DNA of 64,000 nt. It comes from DAIRDK01 sp035403225. GTDB taxonomy: Bacteria > Bacteroidota > Bacteroidia > Bacteroidales > FEN-979. The stretch spans positions 1 to 64,000 of the forward strand of contig DAONET010000008.1 of NCBI GenBank assembly GCA_035403225.1, in the 5' to 3' direction. Shown here piece by piece: positions 17,323 through 26,442 of the stretch. How positions within the stretch are numbered: the stretch's first letter is position 1; each line of letters starts with the position of its first letter. The position numbers were made by a program, and so were the translations under genes. The notes under the pieces are model-generated. The model had not been told where the DNA came from. It ran no database searches and saw only the letters and a list, made by a program, of their open reading frames with translations.

Positions 17323-18642
17323 CTACCTGAAAAGTTTGATGATATCGTTCGCATTGGCGAAGATCAACAACCCGAAGAGAAGAACCATGCCGACAATCTG
17401 AGCATATTCCATGAACTTGTCGCTTGGCTTCTTTCGGGCAATGATCTCATACAACAGGAACATCACATGCCCTCCATCAAGAGCCGGGATCGGCAGCACG
17501 TTCAGGATCGCCAGCATGATGGACAGGAAAGCCGTCAACGACCAGAATGATTCCCAGTCCCACAATCCCGGGAATATATTACCTATACTAATAAAGCCTC
17601 CAACGGATTCGTAGGCTTTCTCCTGGGAAAACAATAACTTGATGGACTTCAGATAGTTACCTGCTCCTTCGTAGGCCCGTACGAATCCGGCGGGAATGGC
17701 GGAAAACAGGGAGTAATCCCGTTCGCTGAAGGTCAGGAAATCAATCGGACTTTTGGGATAGATGCCGATCAGTCCTTCGGCCGGAACATTAACCATCATC
17801 CGGAGCGTATCACCGCCACGTTCTACCATAATGCCGACAGACTTGTTCTTATAATGTTGAATGGCGCCCCGGAACTGGTCAAAGTAAGCATACAGGGTGT
17901 CATTGATCCCGATGATATGATCATTGGCCGCAATACCTGCCGCCTTTGCAGGAGACGAGGTGGTAAAGGAAGCTGCCACAAACGGGATGCGGACCGAAAG
18001 GAAGCCGGGAGTCTTCTGTTTGATAAGTTGGTTGATCGCCCAGGGAGGGAGAACCACATCAACCCGCTCGTTATCGCGTTCTACCGTAATCACTTTCACC
18101 TCGTCGAGGATCATCTTTCGGGGAATATCGGCAAACTCATTCACCGTTTTTCCGTCCAGCGAGATGATCTTATCGCCATTGCGCAAGCCCATGCGATAGC
18201 CCAGTGAATCAACGGTGATCCCGTACTTCACTTCGGAATTGAGTAGATATTGTTCGCCCCAGAAGGACAGGATGCCCACGTAGATCAATCCGGCGAGGAT
18301 CAGGTTGACCGTCACACCGGCCAACATGACGATGAGGCGCTGCCAGGCCGGTTTTGTCCGGAACTCATAGGGCTGGGGAGGTTGCTTCATGGTTTCGGTA
18401 TCCATTGATTCATCAATCATACCGGCGATCTTAACGTATCCTCCCAGCGGCAACCATCCTACTCCGTATTCAGTATGTCCTCTTTTAAATTTGAACAACG
18501 AGAACCACGGATCAAAGAAAATATAGAATTTCTCCACCCTGATCCCGAAGATCCTGGCGGCTACAAAATGGCCGAGTTCATGAAAAACGACGAGGATGGA
18601 CAAACTCAGCAGCAGCTGCGCAATTTTGATAGCAATTTCCAT
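17323..18642 (-). CDS. rseP: Site-2 zinc metalloprotease RseP
   Basis: Intramembrane protease that cleaves transmembrane anti-sigma factors and remnant signal peptides. The first helix carries the zinc-binding HELGHF motif (residues about 21-26); the second metal site is in the C-terminal helix region as NVLPIPALDGGHV. In between are two PDZ-like segments (VDSLGYRMGLRNGDKIISLDGKTV near 145 and SPAKAAGIAANDHIIGIND near 230). 439 residues, four membrane helices, normal length. It follows dxr by 13 bases; the dxr-rseP pair is conserved in many bacteria. Confidence 0.96.
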   Translation of the reverse strand: MEIAIKIAQLLLSLSILVVFHELGHFVAARIFGIRVEKFYIFFDPWFSLFKFKRGHTEYGVGWLPLGGYVKIAGMIDESMDTETMKQPPQPYEFRTKPAWQRLIVMLAGVTVNLILAGLIYVGILSFWGEQYLLNSEVKYGITVDSLGYRMGLRNGDKIISLDGKTVNEFADIPRKMILDEVKVITVERDNERVDVVLPPWAINQLIKQKTPGFLSVRIPFVAASFTTSSPAKAAGIAANDHIIGINDTLYAYFDQFRGAIQHYKNKSVGIMVERGGDTLRMMVNVPAEGLIGIYPKSPIDFLTFSERDYSLFSAIPAGFVRAYEGAGNYLKSIKLLFSQEKAYESVGGFISIGNIFPGLWDWESFWSLTAFLSIMLAILNVLPIPALDGGHVMFLLYEIIARKKPSDKFMEYAQIVGMVLLFGLLIFANANDIIKLFR

Positions 18643-18655
18643 TTAGTGAAGGGTT

Positions 18656-19819
18656 TTATTTCTCTTTTTTTCGAAGGAATTCTTCTGCAATGATCAGGGT
18701 TTCCTGATGAGTCATTATATAATCTGATAATCCCGGGTTGTTTATAAATGCGACGTGCTCCATACAGTCTTCGATAACATGCGAGATATCGAGGAAGCCG
18801 ATCCGGTCATTGAGGAATGCCTGAACAGCTGCTTCATTGGCAGCATTCAGGATGCAAGGTAAGTTGCCGCCCTTTTCGATGGCGCGGTATGCAAGCCCGA
18901 GGTTCCGGAACACCTCCCGGTCGGGTTGTTCGAAAGTCAGTTCAGGGTATTTGGTAAAATCAAGCCTCGGGAGTCCGGAAGGAATTCTGGAGGGATAACC
19001 AAGGGCATAAAGGATGGGCAATCGCATATCAGGCAATCCCATCTGGGCTTTGATGGATCCGTCGACAAACCGAACCATGGAGTGAATGATCGACTGTGGA
19101 TGCACAACGACATCGATCCGATCGGGAGGTATGTCAAAAAGCCAGCGGGCCTCAATCACTTCCAGCCCTTTATTCATCAGGGTGGCAGAGTCGATCGTGA
19201 TCTTGTGTCCCATCTGCCAGTTCGGATGCTTCAACGCCGATTCTTTTTTCACACCGGCCAGGTGCTCGCGGGTATGCCCCCGGAAGGGGCCTCCCGAGGC
19301 GGTCAGGTAAAGCCTGTCGACGGCTTCATGACGTTCGCCGGTCAGGCACTGGAAAATGGCCGAATGCTCTGAATCGACCGGGATAACCATACGGCGGTGC
19401 TCCCTGGCCAGGCTCATGATCATATCACCGGCGATAACCAGTGATTCCTTGTTGGCCAGCGCAAGGTCCTTGCCGGCCGATAATGCGCGGATAGCCGGCA
19501 GCATCCCGGAATAACCGACAAGGGAATTCAGCACCAGATCAATGCTTTCAACCTCCACGATTTGTGATATCGCATCTTCACCGGCAAAAACTTTTATGGG
19601 ATAATCTTTTAACCCCTCGCTTACTTTCAGGTAACAGGCTTCGTTGCCAATGACCACGGCATTCGGTAAAAACTCAATGGCCTGCCTGATCAACTTCTCG
19701 GTATTATTTTGGGCGGTCAATACCTCCACTCCGAATAAGTCAGGATGTTTCCGGATCACATCCAGTGCCTGTGTCCCAATAGATCCGGTCGATCCAAGTA
19801 TGGCGATCTGCTTCTTCAA
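18656..19819 (-). CDS. dxr: 1-deoxy-D-xylulose-5-phosphate reductoisomerase
   Basis: Second enzyme of the MEP pathway: converts 1-deoxyxylulose 5-phosphate with NADPH to 2-C-methylerythritol 4-phosphate for isoprenoids. Visible: NADPH-binding GSTGSIGTQALDVI at residue 8, LANKESLVIAG near 130, metal-binding and substrate motifs PVDSEHSAIFQCL (about 150) and TASGGPF (about 185), HPNWQMGHKITIDSATLMNKGLEVIEA, and NAANEAAVQAFL in the C-terminal helical domain. 387 residues is full length. It follows the M23 peptidase gene by 15 bases and precedes rseP. Confidence 0.98.
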   Translation of the reverse strand: MKKQIAILGSTGSIGTQALDVIRKHPDLFGVEVLTAQNNTEKLIRQAIEFLPNAVVIGNEACYLKVSEGLKDYPIKVFAGEDAISQIVEVESIDLVLNSLVGYSGMLPAIRALSAGKDLALANKESLVIAGDMIMSLAREHRRMVIPVDSEHSAIFQCLTGERHEAVDRLYLTASGGPFRGHTREHLAGVKKESALKHPNWQMGHKITIDSATLMNKGLEVIEARWLFDIPPDRIDVVVHPQSIIHSMVRFVDGSIKAQMGLPDMRLPILYALGYPSRIPSGLPRLDFTKYPELTFEQPDREVFRNLGLAYRAIEKGGNLPCILNAANEAAVQAFLNDRIGFLDISHVIEDCMEHVAFINNPGLSDYIMTHQETLIIAEEFLRKKEK

Positions 19820-19834
19820 TGTTTTGTAACCAGA

Positions 19835-20725
19835 TTAAAATGAAATATAATCGACCGGGTTGATCGGGGTTCCATCGTACCATAGTTCAAAGTGAAGATG
19901 GGGCCCGGTGGTCAGTTCCCCCGTTTGGCCGATGATGGCAATGGGTTCTCCTGCTTTCACCCGTTCGCCCTCCCTTTTCAGGAGAGCGGAATTATGTTTA
20001 TAAACCGAAATGACATTCTGAACATGCTGGATGGCAATGACATAACCCGTCTCCACTGTCCAGCCAGTGAAAATTACCGTGCCATCAAGGATAGCTTTGA
20101 TGGCTTCGTTTTCTTTGGCCACAACATCTACGCCAAAATGTTGCCTGACCGGGTTAAACTGATCGGTGATGGTCCCCTTAATCGGTACAAACAGCAACAC
20201 ATTTCCCAGGGAAGATTTCGCCCGGGTGGAAGAACCGGGGCTTTCCATACGATAAAGGCTGTATTTTGCCTGATTCTCCACTTCTACTCGCAACAATGAA
20301 TCTTCCACGGAATGGGTAAGTTGCACATCTCCGTAATGGCGCATGGTATCTTTGGCTCCCGGGACCTGACTGGTCAGGTTGGTCCCATTGATCACATTCT
20401 TTAAATTTTCAAGGTACTTGTCTTTCCGTTGTAACTCCTTTTCGATGGAATCGGTTTTCATCTGAAGTTCATAGAGACCGCGCTGTAACCTGACACTGGA
20501 ATAACCCGGGATATACTCACGTAAAGGAGTGAAGGCGATGAGGATGGTGGTCAGGAAGATGAGGATAATGGTCAGCGTACCGAGCGCCACAAACACATTG
20601 AGACGTGAGAGGCGAAAGGTCAGCCGTTCTTCCAACGTTTCATCGTTCATGAAGACGAGCCGGTACTTATTTTTCAGTTTCCGGTACCACTTACCTTTTT
20701 GTCCTGGTTGTTTCTGCTCCATCAT
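19835..20725 (-). CDS. M23-family murein peptidase-like protein
   Basis: Membrane-anchored periplasmic peptidoglycan endopeptidase or divisome/elongasome activator of the LytM family. One transmembrane helix (about residues 47-70, VFVALGTLTIILIFLTTILIAF) follows a basic cytoplasmic tail; a coiled coil (about 85-125) leads to the LytM domain (about 190-295). Zinc motifs are intact: FNPVRQHFGVD (HxxxD) and GPHLHFELWYDGTPINPVDYI (HxH). This points to an active enzyme rather than a degenerate regulator. First gene of the dxr-rseP run; a one-mismatch -7 (GATATTTG) lies about 30 bases upstream. Confidence 0.93.
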   Translation of the reverse strand: MMEQKQPGQKGKWYRKLKNKYRLVFMNDETLEERLTFRLSRLNVFVALGTLTIILIFLTTILIAFTPLREYIPGYSSVRLQRGLYELQMKTDSIEKELQRKDKYLENLKNVINGTNLTSQVPGAKDTMRHYGDVQLTHSVEDSLLRVEVENQAKYSLYRMESPGSSTRAKSSLGNVLLFVPIKGTITDQFNPVRQHFGVDVVAKENEAIKAILDGTVIFTGWTVETGYVIAIQHVQNVISVYKHNSALLKREGERVKAGEPIAIIGQTGELTTGPHLHFELWYDGTPINPVDYISF

Positions 20726-20867
20726 TCATTTCATTTCCCGGGCTGCGGGATTGCAAATATCGTAAATAAATCGAATCGGGTTGACCCTTGCGCAGATGGA
20801 AGGGCGCTGGTAGGTGAATTTAAGAGCCGGATAGTGACTTTTTGCGGCATCATTTGAAAAATTAAAA

Positions 20868-20875
20868 TAATTTTG
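20868..20875 (+). promoter_or_regulatory. -7 element of porW
   Basis: TAATTTTG, exact TAnnTTTG, about 39 bases before the TTG start. A TTTG at 20841-20844 lies 23 bases upstream, slightly wider than the usual spacing. Confidence 0.5.
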
Positions 20876-20913
20876 TAGAAATTAAGTTAATAAGCAGACA
20901 AACATTTTCCTCA

Positions 20914-23604
20914 TTGAAGCTGAACACAAGATACCCGTTATATGTGATTTTAATCATAACGGCCGGGATGCTCTCGGTGGTATCCTCCTGCTCAACAAAA
21001 AAAAATACTTTTACCCGCAGAACCTATCATAACCTCACTTCCCACTACAATGTTTATTGGAATGGGATGGACAATCTGCGTTCCGGGGTAAAAGATTTCA
21101 AATCCACGGTCAAAGATAATTATTCGGTTACCCTCCTGATTTACAATTACGGAGACAAATCTGCGGCAGGAAAACTCGGGCAGTATTCGGATATCGCCAT
21201 TAAAAAATCCTCGAAGACCATTCAAAAGCATTCCATGGTCTTTAACCGGAAAGAGAATGTAAAATGGATCGACGATGCCTATCTGCTCATGGGGAAAGGG
21301 TATTTTTTCAAGCAGGATTACGGGATGGCACGCCGTACTTTCGAGTTCGTGGTCAAGAACTACAACGAAAACGAGATCAAGTACGATGCCATGTTGTGGC
21401 TGGCCAAGACCAACAATCAGTCGAAAGAATTTGCCAAGGCCGAGCCCATGCTCGATATGCTGGTTGCCAAGATCAACAAGGGAGAAGCGCCTCTGCGTCT
21501 GGAAACGGATGTCACCCTGGAGTATGCCCAATTCTTCCTTCTGCAGAAAAATGAAGAGGCTGCCGTTCCTTATATCCAGCGGGCTCTGGAGTTGAATCCC
21601 GATCATGCCACCCGCACCCGTTGTTTGTACATCCTTGCCCAGATAGCCCAAAAGAACGGCGATGTAGCTACTGCTTCCCAGTATTTCAAAATGGTGTTGA
21701 AAAGAAACCCGTCGTTCGATATGTCATTCAACGCCCAGATCAACATGGCCCAATGTTACGATGCCCAGAGTAACGACCGGGAATTTATCATCAAGAAACT
21801 CAACCGGATGCTGAAAGATGATAAAAACAAAGAAAACCTGGACCAGATCTATTACGCTCTTGCCAAAGTGGCTCTCCGCGATGCCGACACGGTTTCGGGG
21901 ATCAACTATTACATTAAATCCGTCGCTTCCAGCAAGACCAATAACTACCAGAAGGCCATCTCGTCGCTGGAACTTGCCGACATCTATTTCAAAAACAAAA
22001 ACTACCCCAACGCTCAGTGCTATTACGACAGCACGATGCAGTTTCTGCCAAAAGATTTCCCCAGTTATAAAGAGATCAGCGACAAAACGGCTACCCTGAC
22101 CAGCCTGGTTGAAAACCTGCAGGTGATCCAGCTTCAGGACAGCCTGCAACATCTCAGCAAGATGAGTGAAAACGACCGGAATAAGGTCATCGACGGCATT
22201 ATCTCCAACCTGATTGCCGAAGAGATGAAGAAGCAAATGGCAGAGATGCAGCGAAGGGAAAACGAGATGCTGTTCGGACAACAACCTTCCGGAACAGGCT
22301 TCAGCAGCGATGCCACCCTTAAAACCGGGAAATGGTACTTCTACAACACCAATGCCTTGTCGACCGGTTTTTCCACCTTTGTAAGGAAATGGGGAAAACG
22401 GAAGTTGGAAGACAACTGGTTCCTCAGTCAGAAGATGATGGTGGGCTTTGGCACTTCCGAAGAACAGGATACAACGCAGGCGATTGCGGGATCTGATACC
22501 ACCGGAGGCGGCCGTAAACTCGACTCCAAATCGGCTTCCGATCCGAAAAAACGCGACTTCTATCTAAAAGATATCCCTTCCACGCCCGAGATGGTGGCCA
22601 AATCTGACACGATGATCATCCAGGCTTATTATAACCTCGGGTTCATCTATCTGGACGGATTGGGTGATTACGGGAAATCCATTGAATCGTTTGAGACGCT
22701 GCTTGAGCGGTACCCCGCCAATCAGTACAAAGCTCAAACCATCTTCAAACTTCAATCGTTGTATTCCGATCTGCATAATCAACCCAAATCGGATTATTAC
22801 CGGGACCTTCTGCTCAACGGATACCCGGAAACAGATTATGCAAAACTACTGATCAATCCGAATTATTATAAAGAAATTCATGCCCGGGAAACAGAAGGAT
22901 TGGATTTTTACGCCGAGACCTTCAAGGCCTTAACGAAAGAGCAGTATTACATGGTACTGAACAATTCAACCATTGCGTTGACCAAATACCAGGGCGATAC
23001 CTCACTGATCCCTAAATTCGAGTACCTCAGGGCTCTCTCGCTGGGGAAGATCGAAGTGGAAGATTCGTTGGTGGTAGCGCTTCAGGGAATCATCAAGAAG
23101 TACCCGAAGAGCAGTGTCAAACCACTGGCGGTGAACCTCCTGAATTACCTTTCGGCCCGGAAAGGGTTGAAAGTAGGCTACACCATCCCGGGAGATACTA
23201 CCGCTGAAGAACAACCTGAAAACAAACTATACGCACCACATCCGGGTTCGGTCCATTTCTATGTCCTGCTGGTGAACAATAAAAAAGTGGACGTAAACGC
23301 ATTGAAAATCAAAATTTCCGATTTCAACACCAAGACCTTCAGCCTGGAAGACCTGAAAGTAAATAGTCTGATGCTGGATAATACCACCGAAATGATCACG
23401 GTAAACAATTTCGACGATGCTGAAAAGGCCATTAACTACTATAAGATAATCAGGGAAAGCAGGTATGTCTTCACCAAATTGGAGAACACGGGCGATTTCA
23501 CGGATTTTGTCATCTCGGTTGAAAACTATCCCATTTTTTACCGTAGTAAGAACAAGGAACTCTATAAGAAATTTTTCGAGAGAAATTACCCGCTGGGTCA
23601 ATGA
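20914..23604 (+). CDS. porW: T9SS lipoprotein PorW/SprE (TPR)
   Basis: Periplasmic, outer-membrane-attached TPR lipoprotein that couples the T9SS translocon to the GldKLMN machine. A TTG start gives 896 residues with a good lipoprotein signal (YVILIITAGMLSVVSSC, Cys26); the next ATG, 18 codons in, would destroy the signal, so TTG is preferred. The mature start CSTKKNTFTRRTYHNLTSHYNVYWNG is diagnostic of the SprE family. Many tetratricopeptide-like helix pairs follow (for example DDAYLLMGKGYFFKQDYGMARRTFEFV) and a C-terminal globular region after residue 770. It stands apart from the gldKLMN operon, as in other Bacteroidota, and precedes bactofilin. Confidence 0.9.
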   Translation: MKLNTRYPLYVILIITAGMLSVVSSCSTKKNTFTRRTYHNLTSHYNVYWNGMDNLRSGVKDFKSTVKDNYSVTLLIYNYGDKSAAGKLGQYSDIAIKKSSKTIQKHSMVFNRKENVKWIDDAYLLMGKGYFFKQDYGMARRTFEFVVKNYNENEIKYDAMLWLAKTNNQSKEFAKAEPMLDMLVAKINKGEAPLRLETDVTLEYAQFFLLQKNEEAAVPYIQRALELNPDHATRTRCLYILAQIAQKNGDVATASQYFKMVLKRNPSFDMSFNAQINMAQCYDAQSNDREFIIKKLNRMLKDDKNKENLDQIYYALAKVALRDADTVSGINYYIKSVASSKTNNYQKAISSLELADIYFKNKNYPNAQCYYDSTMQFLPKDFPSYKEISDKTATLTSLVENLQVIQLQDSLQHLSKMSENDRNKVIDGIISNLIAEEMKKQMAEMQRRENEMLFGQQPSGTGFSSDATLKTGKWYFYNTNALSTGFSTFVRKWGKRKLEDNWFLSQKMMVGFGTSEEQDTTQAIAGSDTTGGGRKLDSKSASDPKKRDFYLKDIPSTPEMVAKSDTMIIQAYYNLGFIYLDGLGDYGKSIESFETLLERYPANQYKAQTIFKLQSLYSDLHNQPKSDYYRDLLLNGYPETDYAKLLINPNYYKEIHARETEGLDFYAETFKALTKEQYYMVLNNSTIALTKYQGDTSLIPKFEYLRALSLGKIEVEDSLVVALQGIIKKYPKSSVKPLAVNLLNYLSARKGLKVGYTIPGDTTAEEQPENKLYAPHPGSVHFYVLLVNNKKVDVNALKIKISDFNTKTFSLEDLKVNSLMLDNTTEMITVNNFDDAEKAINYYKIIRESRYVFTKLENTGDFTDFVISVENYPIFYRSKNKELYKKFFERNYPLGQ

Positions 23605-23619
23605 TATGCGATAATCCCT

Positions 23620-23627
23620 TAACTTTG
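23620..23627 (+). promoter_or_regulatory. -7 element of the bactofilin gene
   Basis: TAACTTTG, exact TAnnTTTG, 38 bases before the bactofilin ATG and 16 bases after the porW stop. No clear -33 motif. Confidence 0.5.
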
Positions 23628-23664
23628 GTTCAGCGAATGTTGAGCATTACCAAACAGAATCATC

Positions 23665-24075
23665 ATGGTGAAGAATAAAGAGAATGAATTGCCCTCCATT
23701 AATCTGCTCGGACCTGGAGCTGAGATTAAAGGAGATATTAAAGTTAACGGCGATTTTCGCATCGACGGTACGCTGATCGGATCCATTGAATGTAACGGAA
23801 AGATCGTGGTTGGCCCGTCCGGAGCCATTGAGGGAGACATCCAGTGTCAGAATGCCGATTTTTCAGGCGATGTGAAAGCCACGGTGAAAGTGACCGAATT
23901 GCTGACATTGAAACAAACCGCACAGTTTTCGGGAGAAATTTTTACGAACAAACTAGCGATTGAACCCGGGGCAAAATTTTCCGGAACCTGTAAAATGGAT
24001 GGTTCGGGGAACCGGGATGTCAAGTCGGCTTCACCTGAAATTCCACCCCCGTCTAATGCCACCGCAGCAAAATAA
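23665..24075 (+). CDS. Bactofilin (polymer-forming cytoskeletal protein)
   Basis: Self-polymerizing cytoskeletal protein with a right-handed beta-helix, used in cell shape or to position envelope proteins. 136 residues: a short disordered N-terminus, then the repeating six-residue beta-helix rungs (GPGAEIKGDIKVNGDFRIDGTLIGSI, SGAIEGDIQ, AQFSGEIFTNKLAIEPGAKFSGTCKM), and a short Pro/Ala tail. Its last 20 bases overlap the start of the AtpZ gene, so the two are translationally coupled. Placement between porW and atpZ is common in the phylum. Confidence 0.93.
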   Translation: MVKNKENELPSINLLGPGAEIKGDIKVNGDFRIDGTLIGSIECNGKIVVGPSGAIEGDIQCQNADFSGDVKATVKVTELLTLKQTAQFSGEIFTNKLAIEPGAKFSGTCKMDGSGNRDVKSASPEIPPPSNATAAK

Positions 24076-24298
24076 CCCCCTTCAGAATTATGCCCGTTAC
24101 ACCAGTATCGGGCTTCAAATGCTGGTGATTATCTTTTTGGGTGTATTCGGAGGATATAAACTGGATCACTTCCTCCATACCGCACCCTTGTTCACTATCT
24201 TTCTTTCTTTTGCCGGGGTTTCTCTGGCTATCTATCATGCCATTAAAGATTTTATCAGATTCAATAAAAACAAATCCGGGGACAAAGGATCCCGTTAA
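24056..24298 (+). CDS. AtpZ/AtpI-family membrane protein
   Basis: Small two-helix membrane protein related to AtpZ/AtpI, the assembly or ion-supply factors encoded before ATP synthase. The start was set at the ATG that overlaps the bactofilin stop, giving 80 residues beginning MPPQQNNPLQNYARYTSIGLQM; earlier in-frame ATGs lie inside bactofilin and give unrelated sequence. Helices span about residues 18-36 (GLQMLVIIFLGVFGGYKLD) and 42-62. The YARYTSIGLQM and GGYKLD motifs are typical. Unusually, no ATP synthase subunit genes follow in this window. Confidence 0.82.
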   Translation: MPPQQNNPLQNYARYTSIGLQMLVIIFLGVFGGYKLDHFLHTAPLFTIFLSFAGVSLAIYHAIKDFIRFNKNKSGDKGSR

Positions 24299-24310
24299 AA
24301 TAGCGCTGAA

Positions 24311-24703
24311 ATGAATGAAACCATGCGGTTCTTTACAAAACGTCTTCTGATCTTTTCGGCCTTCCTTGCCTGTATCGGAAGCATTCTGTTTTTCCTGTTA
24401 CCTCCCGGTTATATTTCCAAGGCATTTCCGGCCTTGGTTCTGTTCTTTCTCCTCGTGACCATTTGTCTGATATGGTATCTCAGTCGGGCAAGCCAAAAAA
24501 GCTTCATTAAATTTGTCAATGCATTCATGCTGACAACAGGCCTGAAACTGCTGCTGCTCATACTGGTTGTCGTTGGTTACATCTTTATCAATCCCGATGA
24601 CAAAGTTGCCTTCGTAATCATCTTTTTTATCTTATATCTTTTGTACTCCGGGTTTGAAGTGTACTCCGTCCTGTACCTCTCCCGGCATCAGAAAAAAGAA
24701 TGA
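24311..24703 (+). CDS. Four-helix membrane protein, possibly AtpI-like
   Basis: 130 residues with four predicted transmembrane helices (about 10-28, 36-56, 70-92 and 98-120) and short basic ends. There is no motif that fixes a function. A protein of this size and topology commonly stands between atpZ and atpB in Bacteroidota ATP synthase loci, which suggests a role in ATP synthase assembly or ion supply; this is inference from position. It begins 12 bases after atpZ and its stop overlaps the next gene's start by 4 bases. Confidence 0.6.
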   Translation: MNETMRFFTKRLLIFSAFLACIGSILFFLLPPGYISKAFPALVLFFLLVTICLIWYLSRASQKSFIKFVNAFMLTTGLKLLLLILVVVGYIFINPDDKVAFVIIFFILYLLYSGFEVYSVLYLSRHQKKE

Positions 24704-25755
24704 TGAGATTTTTTCCTTTTACCCTTCCCCTTCTGTTTTATTCCCTGCTGCCGGTTTGCAGCCAGTCTGCAGTACCCGATTCGCTGATCACTCCGGTTCA
24801 TTACGACACGAGTTATATCTTTGATTACAAAAATGTGCTGTCGGCCAGGTTTTACGGTTTATTTCAGGATACCCGGCTGGTCATCTACCAGAAAGAATCG
24901 GGGAACATCGTCTTCAAACCCAATCTTCCGTTCAAAGTGGGTATTGCGGGCTTTTATAAATGGTTCGGTCTGGGGTTGTCGATGTATTCCCCCGTTTCCA
25001 CCATTGATAAAGCAAAGGAAGGAAAGACCAGCGCCATCGATCTGCGACTGAACATTTACAGCAATGTATTTGCCCTTGAAGGGCACCTTCAGCGTATACG
25101 CGGGCTCTATATCTCCAATTTCCCGGGACCTGACGACAATCATTTCACCAACCCGGGATTTACGGTTCACTCCATCGGGATCAATGGATATTACATTCAG
25201 AATTACCGGCGTTTCTCTTTCCGATCGGCCTATTTTGAAAACGAATGGCAACGCAGGAACGCCGGAAGTTTTATTTCGTGCCTCAGTGTGAATGTTTCAG
25301 CATTGGACGGAAGTGGAAATATGATCCCCGATGATTTCATGCACCTGTATGATTTCGATTCGCTGAAGAATTTTTCGAAAGCTACGCTGGTATCCGTTTC
25401 ACTCTCACCTGGTTATGCTTATAATCTGGTCTTTCTGAAAAAGTGTTTTTTTCATGTGACCGGTTTTGCGGGACCTGCTTATAATGTGATGTCCGACCGG
25501 TCTATCAGCATGGGAGAAAAACTGGACGTGTTCTCTTTGTTGCTTTCTTTCCGCGGAGCATTGGGGTACAACGGAAAAAAGTTCCATACCGGGATCAGCG
25601 CCATCTTTGGCGGACTGCAACCTTTCGCCTCCGAGAAATATAACTTCTACATCGACCCTCCCCAATTGAGGATCTGGGTAGGGACTCGCTTCGACATCTT
25701 CAAAAAGAAAAACAAAAAAAATGTAGTACCTTTGCCTCCGGAAATTCAAGAATAA
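24700..25755 (+). CDS. DUF4421-family outer-membrane protein
   Basis: Secreted protein of unknown function, 351 residues. It has a signal peptide (PFTLPLLFYSLLPVCSQS) and a beta-strand-rich mature part that looks like an outer-membrane barrel. The early conserved block DTSYIFDYKNVLSARFYGLFQDTRLVIYQ followed by FKPNLPFKVGIAGFYKWFGLGLSMYSP matches the DUF4421 pattern as I remember it. The start overlaps the preceding stop (ATGA), so it is coupled with the four-helix gene, in the place where atpB would be expected. Confidence 0.75.
   Translation: MMRFFPFTLPLLFYSLLPVCSQSAVPDSLITPVHYDTSYIFDYKNVLSARFYGLFQDTRLVIYQKESGNIVFKPNLPFKVGIAGFYKWFGLGLSMYSPVSTIDKAKEGKTSAIDLRLNIYSNVFALEGHLQRIRGLYISNFPGPDDNHFTNPGFTVHSIGINGYYIQNYRRFSFRSAYFENEWQRRNAGSFISCLSVNVSALDGSGNMIPDDFMHLYDFDSLKNFSKATLVSVSLSPGYAYNLVFLKKCFFHVTGFAGPAYNVMSDRSISMGEKLDVFSLLLSFRGALGYNGKKFHTGISAIFGGLQPFASEKYNFYIDPPQLRIWVGTRFDIFKKKNKKNVVPLPPEIQE
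25727..25734 (+). promoter_or_regulatory. -7 element of folE, inside the DUF4421 gene
   Basis: TACCTTTG, exact TAnnTTTG, within the last codons of the DUF4421 gene and 73 bases before the folE ATG. No clear -33. Confidence 0.4.
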
Positions 25756-25806
25756 TAAACATTACAGAAATAAAACCGGCCGCATAAATACCGGCAACCA
25801 GATCAT

Positions 25807-26421
25807 ATGAAAAGGAAAGGTGAACTGAGCTACGAAAAGTTCGAAACATGGGACCCGGACAAGCTGAAAGAGCTGAGTATGCATTACCACGAAATCCTGC
25901 GCCTGATCGGTGAAAATCCGGAACGGGAAGGATTGCTTAAAACACCGCTCCGCGTTGCCAAGTCCATTCAGTTTCTTACTCAGGGCTATGATATTGACCC
26001 GATTGAGGTGCTCAGTTCAGCCAAATTCCGGGAAGACTACCGTCAGATGGTGATCGTGAAAGACATCGAGATCTATTCTTTATGCGAACACCATATGATC
26101 CCCTTTGTCGGAAAAGCACATGTGGCGTATATCCCCGACAAGTACATCACCGGACTCAGTAAAATAGCCCGGGTGGTGGAAATTTACGCCCGCCGGCTCC
26201 AGGTACAGGAACGCCTGACCACTCAGATCAAAGATGCCATTAATGAAGCGCTCCAGCCTCTCGGTGTGGCCGTGGTAATCGAGGCACGACATTTGTGTAT
26301 GTCGATGAGAGGGATTCAGAAACAAAACTCTGTCACCACCACCTCCGACTTTGTCGGGGCCTTTGAACGTGAAAAAACCAGGGCTGAATTCCTGCATCTG
26401 ATCAGTAACAAATTACATTAA
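25807..26421 (+). CDS. folE: GTP cyclohydrolase I
   Basis: Converts GTP to 7,8-dihydroneopterin triphosphate, the entry to folate and, through QueD (also in this window), to queuosine. 204 residues. Conserved: NPEREGLLKTPLRVAKS near residue 40, the zinc ligand and active-site block SLCEHHMIPFVGKAHVAYIP (about 95-115), GLSKIARVVEIYARRLQVQERLT, and the second zinc cysteine in EARHLCMSMRGIQKQ. All metal and catalytic residues appear intact. It is followed 21 bases later by a BI-1 protein. Confidence 0.97.
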   Translation: MKRKGELSYEKFETWDPDKLKELSMHYHEILRLIGENPEREGLLKTPLRVAKSIQFLTQGYDIDPIEVLSSAKFREDYRQMVIVKDIEIYSLCEHHMIPFVGKAHVAYIPDKYITGLSKIARVVEIYARRLQVQERLTTQIKDAINEALQPLGVAVVIEARHLCMSMRGIQKQNSVTTTSDFVGAFEREKTRAEFLHLISNKLH

Positions 26422-26442
26422 TCGATTTAAAAACAAGATATT

